Below, piece after piece: positions 1-10,589 of a stretch of 64,000 nt of DNA; the first letter of the stretch is position 1, and each line of letters begins with the position of its first letter. The notes beneath the pieces were generated by a model that was given only the letters and a program-made list of their open reading frames with translations, made no database searches and was not told the origin of the DNA. The stretch lies in the NCBI GenBank assembly GCA_037367355.1, contig CM074697.1:62001-126000 (forward strand), read 5' to 3'. Position numbers and translations under genes: made by a program. Origin of the DNA: Neoscytalidium dimidiatum. Its lineage: Eukaryota > Ascomycota > Dothideomycetes > Botryosphaeriales > Botryosphaeriaceae.

Positions 1-735
1 AAGCTAAAATAGACGCCGATAGCTAAAATAGTAGCTAATAGTATAACGAAAGTACTTATAAGGTAATAATATCTTACTTTCGTATAGTTACTAAATTTAT
101 ACGATATACTAAATACGGAGTAATTAGTAGTTATCTATCGGTAAACCTATTTAATACTATAGGTTTTCTAGTTAGTTCTATACGATATAGCGAATTATTT
201 ATTCTAACGTTACGCCTACTACCGTATTCGGACGTTACGTTTTCGCCGACCGCCTAGTAGAAAATGCCCTATATATACTCGCTATCCTCGCTCTACTACT
301 AACTTTCTTTCCTCTATAAGAGTTATAAGTATCTTATTTACTAGTATCCTATATAGGTATTATATTATACGACTACCTTCCTACTACTATACTTTTTATT
401 TTTTCGTTCTTTACGCTTCTAACTACCTAGAAAATTATAAAATTATTAATTTTAATTATTAATACGTACTTAGTAAGTTATAAGAAAGATTTTACTTATT
501 ATTATACTAATATGGTAAAGTAACACCTCTATAGCTTTTAATAAGGCTCCCTACGGTCTTTTCGTAAGACTCTACGTACCTTACGAAGGGGGTGTATTAA
601 ATACTAGTATTATAGTTATTATTTTTCTATTATAGTACGTTCCTTTTATACTTAGTTCCGCTACTAATTCCGCTTACTTATTAGCGTATACTAAATATAT
701 ATAATTACCCTTATTCGGTGTTTTTTTACTAGTAT
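1..735. repeat. RIP-saturated AT-rich repeat remnant (left edge outside window)
   Basis: The first roughly 520 bases contain no CpA dinucleotide and only about two TpG, while TpA and CpG are common. That is the footprint of repeat-induced point mutation (CpA to TpA on both strands) driven to completion. Depletion continues more weakly to about 735, where normal composition returns abruptly. No reading frame of useful length survives. The parent element, presumably a transposon, cannot be named from what is left. Confidence 0.85.
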
Positions 736-2490
736 GCTAATTTATTCATTCTACTTATTATTACTGCTTAATACAGTACCCCATCAACTACCCAGTTCAA
801 TAATGATTAAGAATCCACAGGTATGCAGACATTCTTACGAAAGAAATTCCGAAGTTATTAGAAAATGTGGAGCACACCATCTTTGGCTCCGGAGAAACCC
901 TCTCCCACCCGTTCGAGTATCCACAAAGAGGTTTCGTGAAGCAGGATGGGCTATATCACGGCTTGGTCGTCTTTCATGACTGCTTTTCGAGAAGTTCCTG
1001 TGATGTAGGCAAGCATCGGTGTGGATTTTGATGGCGTCGTGGTGTAAAAGTCTGTATACCCTTTTCGGCCATCCTCCGTATCTCACTCAGCTTTCAACTA
1101 AGAGAATGTGGCTCGGCTGCTGAGATCGCCCAGGATTCACGAAGGAAGAGATTCCAGCTATCAACTAGTATTCTAGATCACACATATCAAAATTGGGGAG
1201 GGCCTGCCTTGTCGCAGAATGGACTTTGACGTCGACAAAGAGCGCCACGCCTTGCTTCGCCAAAGATGACCCGATGGGGTTTTGCGAGATTTACGATTTT
1301 GCATTTGGTTCTAAGCATTTTTTCTTGCTGTAGTCCCGAGTACATTCTTTTAATGAGTCAACCTTGTGTGATGCGCACGCGTTTGGGGGTTTCCGTCAAC
1401 CGTCAGCCGGCTACCGTTGGCCGACAGCCGTCAGCCGACAGCCGACAGCCGACAGCCGCGAGCCACCATCCGCTACCACCAACCCAGAAACAGGATATCA
1501 TGTTTGACAGCTACGCTATGGAGCTGGCCACGGAGAGTCATCATATAATTAGTAATACTGCACGAAATACCATGCACTGAATTTTGCTCTTACCCAATCT
1601 TGGAAAAACCGAGCTTTTGGGTTGCTCCATCTGCTTTGTTTATCGTTTAACCTCGGGGCTGACATCCGCACTGGTAAAATACCCCGCGGCTGGGGCATGA
1701 TGTCCTCCAACAAACCAGTCCTGTTGAACGAGAGAAGCCGTGCCTAGGGGTATGAGCTGACGAGCCGCCAGGCATGATATCTTTCGTCTGATGAACTCGT
1801 GCCCTCTGTGCGCAGTGAAGCCGCCAGCCAACTTTCTAACATGCTCTCTCCTTACGGCTGGATGTAGAAGCCCTTGTATTAAACTCATTACTTGTTACCG
1901 CTTGGCGAATATCCCTACTCTAGCTAACGTACTGGAAAAGTTCCAAGCGCTTCTCGAGACCTCCCGGAAAATGCGCCACAACTCGGTGCGAGCATGGCTC
2001 TACTGCCTTATGATTTGCACGTAGCACTCATGGAGTATTTTCTCAATCCATCTGAGCCCTCATTCACCGTATTTTTCCGAGTACGATCTCATGAGGAAAT
2101 TGGCGCGATCTGTTGTTCGCTGACGTGCGGGTACCGCCGTGCATTGGCAGTGAGAGCTTCCCGGCGCTATGCCTGATTAGGTAGGCTAGACCGGTCGCCA
2201 TCGTGACGAACCTTTGTCCTTTCTGCTGCTGACATGCTTATGAGTGAGAATTTCCACTTTAAGAAGTTGTTCTGGAATTTCTCACCAGTACTCGGCCGAG
2301 CAGGCGTACTCAGTATAAAAGCAGTGAGGAACCTTCTGGTTTATCTTTTAGTAAAAGCATTGACACAGACTCCTTTCTCCGCTGGTACTTAACTACATTA
2401 CAATCCTATTGATCATATCAAACTCCGAGGTCAGGCTCGGCGCCAACATTATTCGTACTCCCCGTTCATTCCGCCGTCTCCTCCTCCATC
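736..2490. other. Intergenic, no recognisable gene
   Basis: Composition is normal after the RIP island. Short frames in all phases show no family I know and no coherent intron model. It contains a ten-unit heptamer array at 1393-1462 (listed separately). The last few hundred bases would be the promoter of the metallo-beta-lactamase gene at 2491. Confidence 0.6.
1393..1462. repeat. Heptamer array, ten units, consensus CCGACAG
   Basis: Ten back-to-back 7-base units can be laid out without gaps. The best-conserved are five copies of CCGACAG or CCGTCAG at 1421-1455; the outer units are degenerate. One of four heptamer arrays of different sequence in this window. Confidence 0.85.
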
Positions 2491-4190
2491 ATGTCGCATT
2501 CAAAAGGCCAAAACGAATTCGAACCTTCGCCGCAACCGCTGCCGCCGCCAAATCTCAACATCCCGCCCTCCAAATCTACCGTCTCTGTCTCCGTCATTGA
2601 CACGTGAGTGGTCTTTTATGTCGTCCAAACCGCCTCTCCAACGTAACAGTTCAGCCTGCTCCCCTCCCTTTAACATATCCCTTTCTCCAACTAGTATTTG
2701 AGAATATATATTATAAATAAAAAACCGTAATACACAGGAACGATGATACTAACGAAGCCCGGTGAGAGACACAGCGGCGCACGAATCTCCCTCCCCACCT
2801 CTCTCTTCATGCAGCCCGACATCCCCGGCAAACCGCGCCTCGGCGGGCCCGCGTACTCGTTCCTCATCACGCACGGCAACCCGGGCTCTGAGCGGAAGAG
2901 CACCATCCTCTTCGACCTCGGCATCCGCAAGGACTGGCGCACCGGGTACGTTGCGGCCCTGACCCCCGGCCTCTCCGCTCCTCCTCCTGCTCCTCCTCCT
3001 TTTTTCCATCCCGCCTTTCTTTTTCATTCAAATTTTTTTTTTAAAAAAAAATAAAAGTCTCAGAGCACACGCGACTAACGTGTTCCCCGCATCTGTCCCG
3101 CTTCCCAGCTACGCCCCCGCCGTCTCCGCCCTCGTCAACGACCCGGCCAACGGCTTCGAGATCGTCTTCGAGCCCGGCGTCGCCGCGCGGGACGTCGCGG
3201 ACGTGCTGGGCGCGGGCGGCGTGGCCGCGGGCGACGTCGACGCCGTCGTGTGGAGCCACCCGCACTTCGACCACACGGGCGACGTGACGCGGTTCCCGCC
3301 GTCGACGGACCTGGTGGTCGGGCCCGGGTTCGGCGAGGCGTTCGGGCGGGGGTGGCCGGACGCCGGGGCCGCGGAGGTGAAGGGGGAGCAGTGGGCGGGG
3401 AGGAGGCTGCGGGAGGTGGAGTTCGGGGAGGGCGGGTTGGTGCTGGGCCGGTTCCGGGCGGTGGATTGGTTTGGGGACGGGAGCTTCTATCTGTTGGATT
3501 GTCCTGGGCATGCGGTCGGGCATGTGTGCGGGTTGGCGAGGGTGGTGGGGAGTGGTGAGGGGGAGGAGGGGCAGTTCGTGTTTATGGGTGGGGTGAGTTG
3601 TTTTCTAAGTTCCTTGGTGGTGCCTTTTTTTTTTTTTTTTAATTCCCTCTTCTTCTGCCTTTGGGTGGTCCGGTTGATGGATGAATTTTCCGAGTTTGAT
3701 GGGATGTGCTGACCTTGTCTTGCGCGTGCAGGATTGCGCTCATCACGCTGCTGAGTTTCGTCCATCCTCTTATCTGCCCATCCCGGACAGCATCGTTCCG
3801 TCTCCTCTGGCGCACTATCATGCGTACGCTACTGCTTGCCCGGGTGCTCTCTTTGACGCGATCCACCCGGCGTCGGAAGTCGCGGCAAAGAGAACCGAAC
3901 CTTTCTACACTCCGAATCCCAGTTTTGCGTATAATTACGACCAATGGATGTGGAGTATCGAGGGGATGCAGGAGTTTGACGCTGACGAGAACATCCTTGT
4001 CGTCAATGCGCATGATGACAGTCTTCTCGGATTATTTCAAGGAGGGGAGGGTGAGGAACGAAAAGGTTGGTTGTGGCCCGGCGGAAGGAGCTTGAATGAG
4101 TGGGGAAAGGCAGGGCTAGGGAAGAAAGGGAGGTGGAGATTTCTTCGTGATTTTGCGGAAGGCGTCTTCGGAGATGGTGGTACGGAATGA
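2491..4190 (+). CDS. Metallo-beta-lactamase superfamily hydrolase, lactonase-like
   Basis: Exons 2491-2603, 2775-2945, 3109-3592 and 3732-4190 join in phase to give 408 residues. The zinc motif HPHFDH (HxHxDH) is at about residue 145, a further metal histidine lies in GHAVGH at about 228, and an aspartate starts exon 4 (MGGDCAHH). This order matches the lactonase-type (AHL lactonase-like) branch of the superfamily rather than the THHHxDH thioesterases of polyketide clusters. It probably hydrolyses a lactone or ester; the substrate is unknown. No signal peptide is seen, so it is probably cytosolic. Intron 2 holds a T-run followed by an A-run, and intron 3 a run of about 15 T. Start: the first ATG in the frame that splices cleanly into the domain. 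Confidence 0.85.
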
Positions 4191-5197
4191 TAGGTTTCAG
4201 GGCACCAGTGCTTGGATCCTGGCGATTTAGTTTCGTAGGAAGATGTACTAAGCAAATCTCAGCTCTCTATGTCAAACTCATGCAAGTGTAACGCGTTCCT
4301 CAGACCCATACAGATGCTGCAAATGGCAGCGGGAAACTTCAAAACAGGTGCTAGTGACTGTATGACATTGTTCGGGGAGTCAAGATGCTGGCTTAATTTA
4401 GGGGAACAGCAAGCATCTGACGAACCGCAGTGGAGAAATTGCCAACCCCGCGAAACTATCTGCCGGAGATGCGCAACAATCCTTTCCATGTGGTAGATAT
4501 AACATGTAACATCGACAGGCGTTCCACTATTGGCTGACATGTATTACGGCGTCAACTGGAAGGGCAATCATGGCCATGAGTGTATTGATAGACGCGACAA
4601 GGTTAACCACTTCAAGAGCTCGGTTGGCCTGATTTCATTCAGCATCAGCTTGGATCGGAAACTTATCAAGATCGCCGATGCTAAAGTGGAGTGTCGGAAA
4701 TCTCAAGTAGATGCTGAGAAGTAAATGGAGCATCAGGACAGCGGCGAGAGCGTAGCATGAAGATGTCAACAAAGGGCTATCGGGCTCGTCCTGAGTGTCT
4801 CGATAGGGAAGGGCCCAGATCGGACGGGAGAGGTGGACCAAAACAAACAAAAGCAAATCGGAAGCGAGGGCAGCCTCACGATCTGTGGGGCAGGTGGTGC
4901 TGATTCGCCGGAAGCGGTGGCGAGAGCGAGTGTTGTTGACGGCGTGGGGCGGGAGAGGCGGTGACGCGTGGGTCTTGGTGGCCGCGGTTGCTGTGCCAAC
5001 TCTAGCGTGTTTTGCCGTCTCGGCCTCATACACTTATGACGCCACGAGCTCGCTCCCTCCAACCACCAACTGCGACACACACGCGCACACACCCACCCAA
5101 GAACCCGGCTAACAGCTACTCTTTCCATGCCGCTCCCATCGCCATCACTACTTCCGATCTACTAACCACCGCACCACATATCCCGCCATCGCCCATC
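4191..5197. other. Intergenic, 3' flank and promoter region
   Basis: About 1 kb with no supported coding unit. It holds the 3' flank of the metallo-beta-lactamase and the promoter and leader of the BRCT gene. A CA-rich stretch (about 5076-5110) lies shortly upstream of the chosen start at 5198. Confidence 0.55.
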
Positions 5198-8100
5198 ATG
5201 GTCGCCACACGTGCACAACGAGCCCAGACCAAGGATGAGCCCACGGCCTCCAAGCGCGGCGCCCTGAAGGAGCCCGCTCGTCGCGGCAAGAAGAAGGTCG
5301 AACTCGAAGAGCCCGCGCCTGCCGCAAAATCCACGCGCACTTCAGCCGCGAGGAGAGCCGCCACCACGAAGCCCGCAGCTCCAGCTACGCGCCGCACCCA
5401 CGCAAAGGAACCAGAAACGCCTGCGCCCGAGGAGCCCGAACATACCGACGACGAACAGGCAGAAGAGGAACCTGTCGCCCCCGCCCCTGCAAGAGCGACG
5501 AGGAAGACTGCGACAAAGGGCCCCCCGAAGCCGAGCGCGTCATCCGCAACAACGACAACAGCATCGCGTAAGAGGTCTGCGCGCGAAGTCGAGCCTGAGA
5601 CCGCCCGTCCTGCCAAGCGGCAAACAAGATCGCGCGCACCCGCGGAATCCGAACAACCCGCCCAGGACGAAGCCATGGAGGAGCAGCCGAAGGCCGCTCC
5701 TGTTGCGAAGCGCGCCACGAGGGCCACAAGGGGAACAAAGGCTTCGGAGACCCGGTCCGCTGCCACTGTCAAGCCATTGGCGCAGAGGATTACCGTCACA
5801 GCTAAGAAGCAGGCGAGGAAGACAAAGGAGGAGAAGGCTGAGCCTGTTGTTCCCGACGTCGAGATGGAGGACGCCGAGGAAGCACCTGCGCCCGCACTCG
5901 CAAAATCGACGAGGAAGTCTTCCAGGAAGGCCGCCAGTGAGGAGCCTGAGGATTCTGCTGCTGCTGAAGCTGATGCACCGGTTGAACCGACTCCCGCGAA
6001 GTCGGCCAAGAAATCTTCGAGAAAGAAGGCTCTAGAGGAGGTCCCCGAAATTCCAGCGGACGAGGTCGAGACGAAGAAGGATAAGGCTGTTCCTGAAACT
6101 CCTATCAAGACATCGAGCGAAAAGGTCGAAGCGTCACCAAAGGAAGATAAGAAGTCGCATGAGACCGCAGAAGTGCCTGAAGTCGAGGAGAGTGCATCGG
6201 GAGAACAGCCCGCTGTCACTCCTGTCAAGACTCCTGAGGTTCCACAGCAACCACCGAAGACTCCGGCGAAGCAAACACCTGCCCCGCCAAAGCCTGCACG
6301 TGTTGAGATGAAGGAGAACGTTCCTCCGGCGAAGACTCCAGGTCCGGCGCATTACACATCAGCCCTACCCTTTGCCCAGGAAGCCACCCCATTCTTCAGG
6401 CCAGACAAGACGGTCAGCCTGCAAGCCAGAACCCCCGGCCTGAACAAGTCCCTCCTTCAAGAGACACCCCGTAAGGCGTCTGTCGGTGTCTCGCCTTTCA
6501 AACTTCCCCCGATGTCCGCTGCAAAGCCAAGAATAGCCGAAGCTACGACTGGCAGCATGCTGAACAGTCCTGCAAAGAGAGCTCCTTTCGCCGCCTCGAT
6601 GCACGGCATGACCCTCATGAAGCCGTCTGACGCGAAACCCGAGGTTAGAGGCTCTATCCTCCAGACGCCTGCCAGGAAGGGTCTCATGCTTCCCCCGTCT
6701 ACTGCTCCGGTCAATAAGCAGGGCTTCCAGTCGGTTCAAGCCAAGTCTTCTCTTCTTCAGACCTGCCCTCGCAGAATTGCTCTTCCCAGCTTAGCCCCCA
6801 AGTCCTCGGCGGCATCTCCTACCAAGTCGTCTGAGAACATAGGCTCGTCGTTGCTCTCTGCGACCCCTCGCAAAGTCCGCATTGAACCGCCCGCCAAGCC
6901 GGCTTTTGGTAGCAGTGTCCAGGACTTCGCTTTCCAGCCCCGGAGCTCCGTCCTCGGGGCCGAGCCTCGTCGGTGGAACACGCCGGCGAAGACGCCTGCC
7001 AAGCGCTTTGCTACGCCGGGCAGATCTCCTGAAAAGTCCCTGGTGGACGCCGATGCAGGAAGCCCCACTCCTGTCAAGAAGACTCCCGCCGGCCTGAAGG
7101 ACGTCAATTCTGCTCTGAAGCTGCTGCATGAGCGGTCACCTGCGCTGCCGCCCGCCACGCCTACCGAGCAGTTCGTTCTGAACGTCATCGACAAGCTCGA
7201 CCAGAGTATGTCCGAGTCCGAAAGCTCTCAGGAGGAGGCGCTTGGCCCTCAAAGTCAGGATATCGAAGTCGCCAGGTCTGAGCCCGAGGGCAATGGCGTT
7301 CAGCACGATATCACTGCCGATCTTGCGCTTCCGCAGGAACAGGCTGAGGAGATGGAACAGTGTGTCTCGCCTGCGGATTTGGTTATGTCCGACAATGAGA
7401 CTCCCGCGGAATCGCCCGCTGCTGAGCTCCTTGAAGACGTCCTCATAGATGAGCAAACGGAAGCCCCTACTGAAGAGTCGGCTGCTGAGGAGAAGACTGA
7501 AACCGAACAAGTCCCTGCTAAAGACATGGTCCAGGATGTTTCTCAGATGGAAACCGTCACCGAAGAGCTGATCGCTGTTGAGCATCACGAGGAGTATGTT
7601 GAGGCTACTCCTGCTCGCTCTGAGATCCAGTTCATCGAGGAGTCTCACGAGCACGTTGATGAGAAGCAGGAGATGGAATACAACCATCAGCCGATGCTCG
7701 AGTCTAACCCTATTCATGCAGCGCCCGAGACCGCTGTTAAGGCCGAGGAGCACACCGATGCAGAAGACGTCCAGGAGATGGAAGTAGAATATGCCACGAC
7801 CGTTGTCGAGGAGTTCGTTCAGGAGCCTGCGGAAGAAAAGCAAGTCTCCATCCTGGACATCCAGGCGACCGCTATCACCGCGGTTCCCGAAAGGCCATCT
7901 ACCCCTACTATGGAAGAGCAGCACATCGCGGCACTTGCTAAAGAAAAGGCCAAGACTGAGCGCCGTGCTCGTCACAAGCGTCTGTCACTGGCTATTGAGC
8001 TAGAGAACTCCATCAAGAAACCCCGGAAGAGCCTTGCTTTTATTCCTTCCCTTACTCCCGCCAAGTCTGCCCTTCGCTCTCCCTTCAAGAGGCCATTTGG

Positions 8101-9046
8101 TTCGCCCAAGAAGTCCGTTGCATGGGCTACTGAGCCTGTCGAGCCAAGGATCATTGAGGAGACACAGCAGCCGGAGAAGTCTAAGGTAGAGACTCCCCTG
8201 GACCCTCGGCTTGAGGTAGAGGCCGATGTCGAAGTCAACATCCCCCACCCTAACGAGGCTCTGCTCAGCGACACTGTGTTCTTCGTTGACGTCCGCGCGG
8301 CTGATGGTGAGGACGCTGGTGATCTGTTCATCCCGCTACTCGAAGAGATGGGTGCGAAAATCGTCAACACCTGGAGCGGTATCGAGCCCGAGATCACCCA
8401 CGTGCTGTTCAAGGATGGCGCCATCGAGACCCTCGAGAAGGTCGCTTCCACGCATGGCGCCGTCAAGGCCGTCAACATCTGCTGGGTCCTCGACTGCGAG
8501 CGCTTCAACAAGTGGGTGCCCGAGGCCGACTACCTGATCGACATCCCGCGCCTGCTCGGCACCAGCTCCGCCCGCGCCCTCACCACCCTCAGCACCGCCA
8601 ACACGCCCGTTCGCGCCACCCCGGCCAAGTCGGCCTTCGGCACCCCTTTCGCCGTCATGGGCCTCACCCCGAAGACCAAGCCCAGCACCCTCAGCCCCTT
8701 CGCGAACGTCACGCCCAGGCCTTCCAACGACGACGACAACGCTTCCCCGGAGAACAAGGAAAACACCCCGCCCGCCCAGCTCTTCATGACTCCCACGAAG
8801 GCCAGCCCGGCGCTCACCGCGGCCGGGGAGTTCAGTCCCAGCACGCCGTATTTCCTGCACGCGCAGAATATCGTGCAGAAGACCTGCCCGCCGAAGCAGC
8901 AGATGAAGGGCCTGTTCGAGAGGGAGGAGAGGTCCGAGGTGTTGGCCGTCACGCCGTTCAGGCAGAAGATGTTGCTTGCGAGGCGGAGTTTGAGTCCGGG
9001 CGTGTTTGCTGCCGCTACAGCTATGGGTATAGAGAGGGGGCTTTGA
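5198..9046 (+). CDS. Large BRCT-domain nuclear protein, Lys/Pro/Glu-rich
   Basis: A single open frame of 1282 residues. The frame extends 62 codons upstream, but ATG 5198 (MVATRAQRAQ) sits in a good context (ATCATGG) and begins the lysine-rich nuclear sequence. Residues 1-420 are low-complexity, rich in Lys, Ala and Glu. The middle has many TPxK and SP/TP sites typical of CDK substrates (TPAK, TPRK, SPKK). A basic stretch (ERRARHKRLS and following) precedes one BRCT domain at about 1025-1120, ending in the diagnostic ICWVLDCERFNKWVPE. KEN tripeptides occur at about 373 and 1187. BRCT domains bind phosphoproteins at DNA damage or in mitosis, so a cell-cycle or genome-maintenance role is likely. 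I cannot assign a named orthologue. The long frame on the opposite strand (5116-6228) is a composition shadow. Confidence 0.88.
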   Translation: MVATRAQRAQTKDEPTASKRGALKEPARRGKKKVELEEPAPAAKSTRTSAARRAATTKPAAPATRRTHAKEPETPAPEEPEHTDDEQAEEEPVAPAPARATRKTATKGPPKPSASSATTTTASRKRSAREVEPETARPAKRQTRSRAPAESEQPAQDEAMEEQPKAAPVAKRATRATRGTKASETRSAATVKPLAQRITVTAKKQARKTKEEKAEPVVPDVEMEDAEEAPAPALAKSTRKSSRKAASEEPEDSAAAEADAPVEPTPAKSAKKSSRKKALEEVPEIPADEVETKKDKAVPETPIKTSSEKVEASPKEDKKSHETAEVPEVEESASGEQPAVTPVKTPEVPQQPPKTPAKQTPAPPKPARVEMKENVPPAKTPGPAHYTSALPFAQEATPFFRPDKTVSLQARTPGLNKSLLQETPRKASVGVSPFKLPPMSAAKPRIAEATTGSMLNSPAKRAPFAASMHGMTLMKPSDAKPEVRGSILQTPARKGLMLPPSTAPVNKQGFQSVQAKSSLLQTCPRRIALPSLAPKSSAASPTKSSENIGSSLLSATPRKVRIEPPAKPAFGSSVQDFAFQPRSSVLGAEPRRWNTPAKTPAKRFATPGRSPEKSLVDADAGSPTPVKKTPAGLKDVNSALKLLHERSPALPPATPTEQFVLNVIDKLDQSMSESESSQEEALGPQSQDIEVARSEPEGNGVQHDITADLALPQEQAEEMEQCVSPADLVMSDNETPAESPAAELLEDVLIDEQTEAPTEESAAEEKTETEQVPAKDMVQDVSQMETVTEELIAVEHHEEYVEATPARSEIQFIEESHEHVDEKQEMEYNHQPMLESNPIHAAPETAVKAEEHTDAEDVQEMEVEYATTVVEEFVQEPAEEKQVSILDIQATAITAVPERPSTPTMEEQHIAALAKEKAKTERRARHKRLSLAIELENSIKKPRKSLAFIPSLTPAKSALRSPFKRPFGSPKKSVAWATEPVEPRIIEETQQPEKSKVETPLDPRLEVEADVEVNIPHPNEALLSDTVFFVDVRAADGEDAGDLFIPLLEEMGAKIVNTWSGIEPEITHVLFKDGAIETLEKVASTHGAVKAVNICWVLDCERFNKWVPEADYLIDIPRLLGTSSARALTTLSTANTPVRATPAKSAFGTPFAVMGLTPKTKPSTLSPFANVTPRPSNDDDNASPENKENTPPAQLFMTPTKASPALTAAGEFSPSTPYFLHAQNIVQKTCPPKQQMKGLFEREERSEVLAVTPFRQKMLLARRSLSPGVFAAATAMGIERGL

Positions 9047-10589
9047 AGGGGAGAGTGAAGGAGGGGAGAGGAGAGGACATTGATACCCAGATTGTTTGTA
9101 CTTTTGACTTTCGTTCCTCTCGGCGTTTTTCTGGTTTTCGGTTTTCAGGATTGGATGGGTGGTTCGGATCGGAATCGGTTGCATTGGGTCGGATTGGGGT
9201 GGGTTGGGTCGGATCAGGTCATGGCATTGGGTGCGTGTAATTGATTCTGAAATCAGATCATGTCGATCACTTGTGGTTCCCTGACAATGCGTGCGTGCGT
9301 GCTATTTTCTCCAGAAACATTCATGGAGGTACTGTTTCGGGAGAGAGGGGGGTGCACGTTTCCTGTAGCTTTGGCAGTGAATGCCTTCCAAGCGCGTGAG
9401 GGAGGGATTTTTTCTTTTTGTTGTACGGCCCTTTTTCTGACAGTTAAGATTTTCACGGACAGTACTGTCAGAAATAGTAGCCAAGGTACTTGGGCTATGC
9501 GCATGCTGCTTCGCGGAACCGGCCTTCTCGGAGATGCAGTGAGCACGTTACAAGATCAAGCCAAGGTACTTGGGCTATGCGCATGCTGCTTCGCGGAACC
9601 GGCCTTCTCGGAGATGCAGTGAGCACGTTACAAGATCAAGGTCATTCGGCCACTCCCGCATCTAAGATACTTCGGCAAGTCGGGCTGGCCGTCTTCTCGT
9701 TCTACAACCACCATTCGTTTCCTGGTTACGATCCCATCATCCCACTGCTTTCCTAGCCACTTTATGTATCTCTATGCGTGATATTTTGCTCGTGGTTCCG
9801 TATTTAGATAACGTCCTCTAAGCGTGATCTTGGAGAGGTAGGTTTCCTGACGTGATAATGTACGCGAGTCGAACTGCGACATATTCTTATTGCCTTCTCA
9901 GTCAGTGATCCATTTTGGTATTAGTATTTCGAGCTGCTGGGTACATCATTACCAAGCTTTCGCATCGGACACCTCAAGAGGCATAGCTAGCCAACTGAAT
10001 CATTTGTGTGTCCTTAAGCTCTGGTTGATAAGCAATGGATTGTCTCTTTGGCCCATCGGATGCATAACAGGTGATGTAGACAGCGACGGTTCGATTTCCA
10101 GGTAGGCCACATTCACAGATCAATCAGCAATCCATCTCCACACGCAAGTCTAAAGTCCAGCGACCGCAGCTCACCTCTCACGAGACCACGGCTACAATAA
10201 GCACAGCCGAGATTTTCCCCCACGCCAGATTTAGCTCATCCCAAGTGTCGACGGGAAGGACCCGCTCCGCGTCGCGTGCATCACTTGCCGATGGCAGCAA
10301 AGAATTATCCTTGTAGGCCAATCGGGGCGCGAAGCGCGTTTGCTGGTGGGGCATCCGCAGGCTTGACCTTCCCTTCCCCTCCATTCCGCCGGAGAACACT
10401 TGGCGTCACGACACCAGGTCCACCGTGAAGTCGATCGTTGCTGTTCCCGGCTGCGGCGCAGGAGGAGGGGGAGGTCGTGTTTAAAAATCGACGAGTGTCT
10501 CGGCCCGCCGCGTCGGTTCTCTTTTCCCAGTATCGTGGGTTTTTTTTTTTTCTTGGATTTTCGCAGTCCGTATTGGAAGAGTTTCAGCA
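9047..10589. other. Intergenic with tandem duplication
   Basis: Contains the 80-bp perfect duplication at 9479-9640. Frames that cross it only repeat the same peptide and show no family. The distal part is the likely promoter of the methyltransferase at 10590. Confidence 0.55.
9479..9640. repeat. Perfect 80-bp tandem duplication
   Basis: Bases 9479-9558 are repeated without a single difference at 9559-9638, and two further bases continue the period. No third copy is present. Complete identity points to a recent event or to an assembly artefact. Confidence 0.95.

Noticed and set aside
5116..6228. 370-codon frame on the minus strand inside the BRCT gene
   Set aside because: Ser/Ala/Gly-rich mirror of the Lys/Ala/Glu/Pro-rich sense protein. 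No family, and it is fully overlapped by a well-supported gene.
9260..9756. Frames across the tandem duplication, read as a possible small repeat protein
   Set aside because: The 80-base unit is not a multiple of three, so the frame changes between copies and the peptide does not repeat in one frame.
10075..10110. GGTTCGATTTCC, like a tRNA T-arm
   Set aside because: No matching acceptor stem, D-arm or anticodon arm can be laid out upstream.
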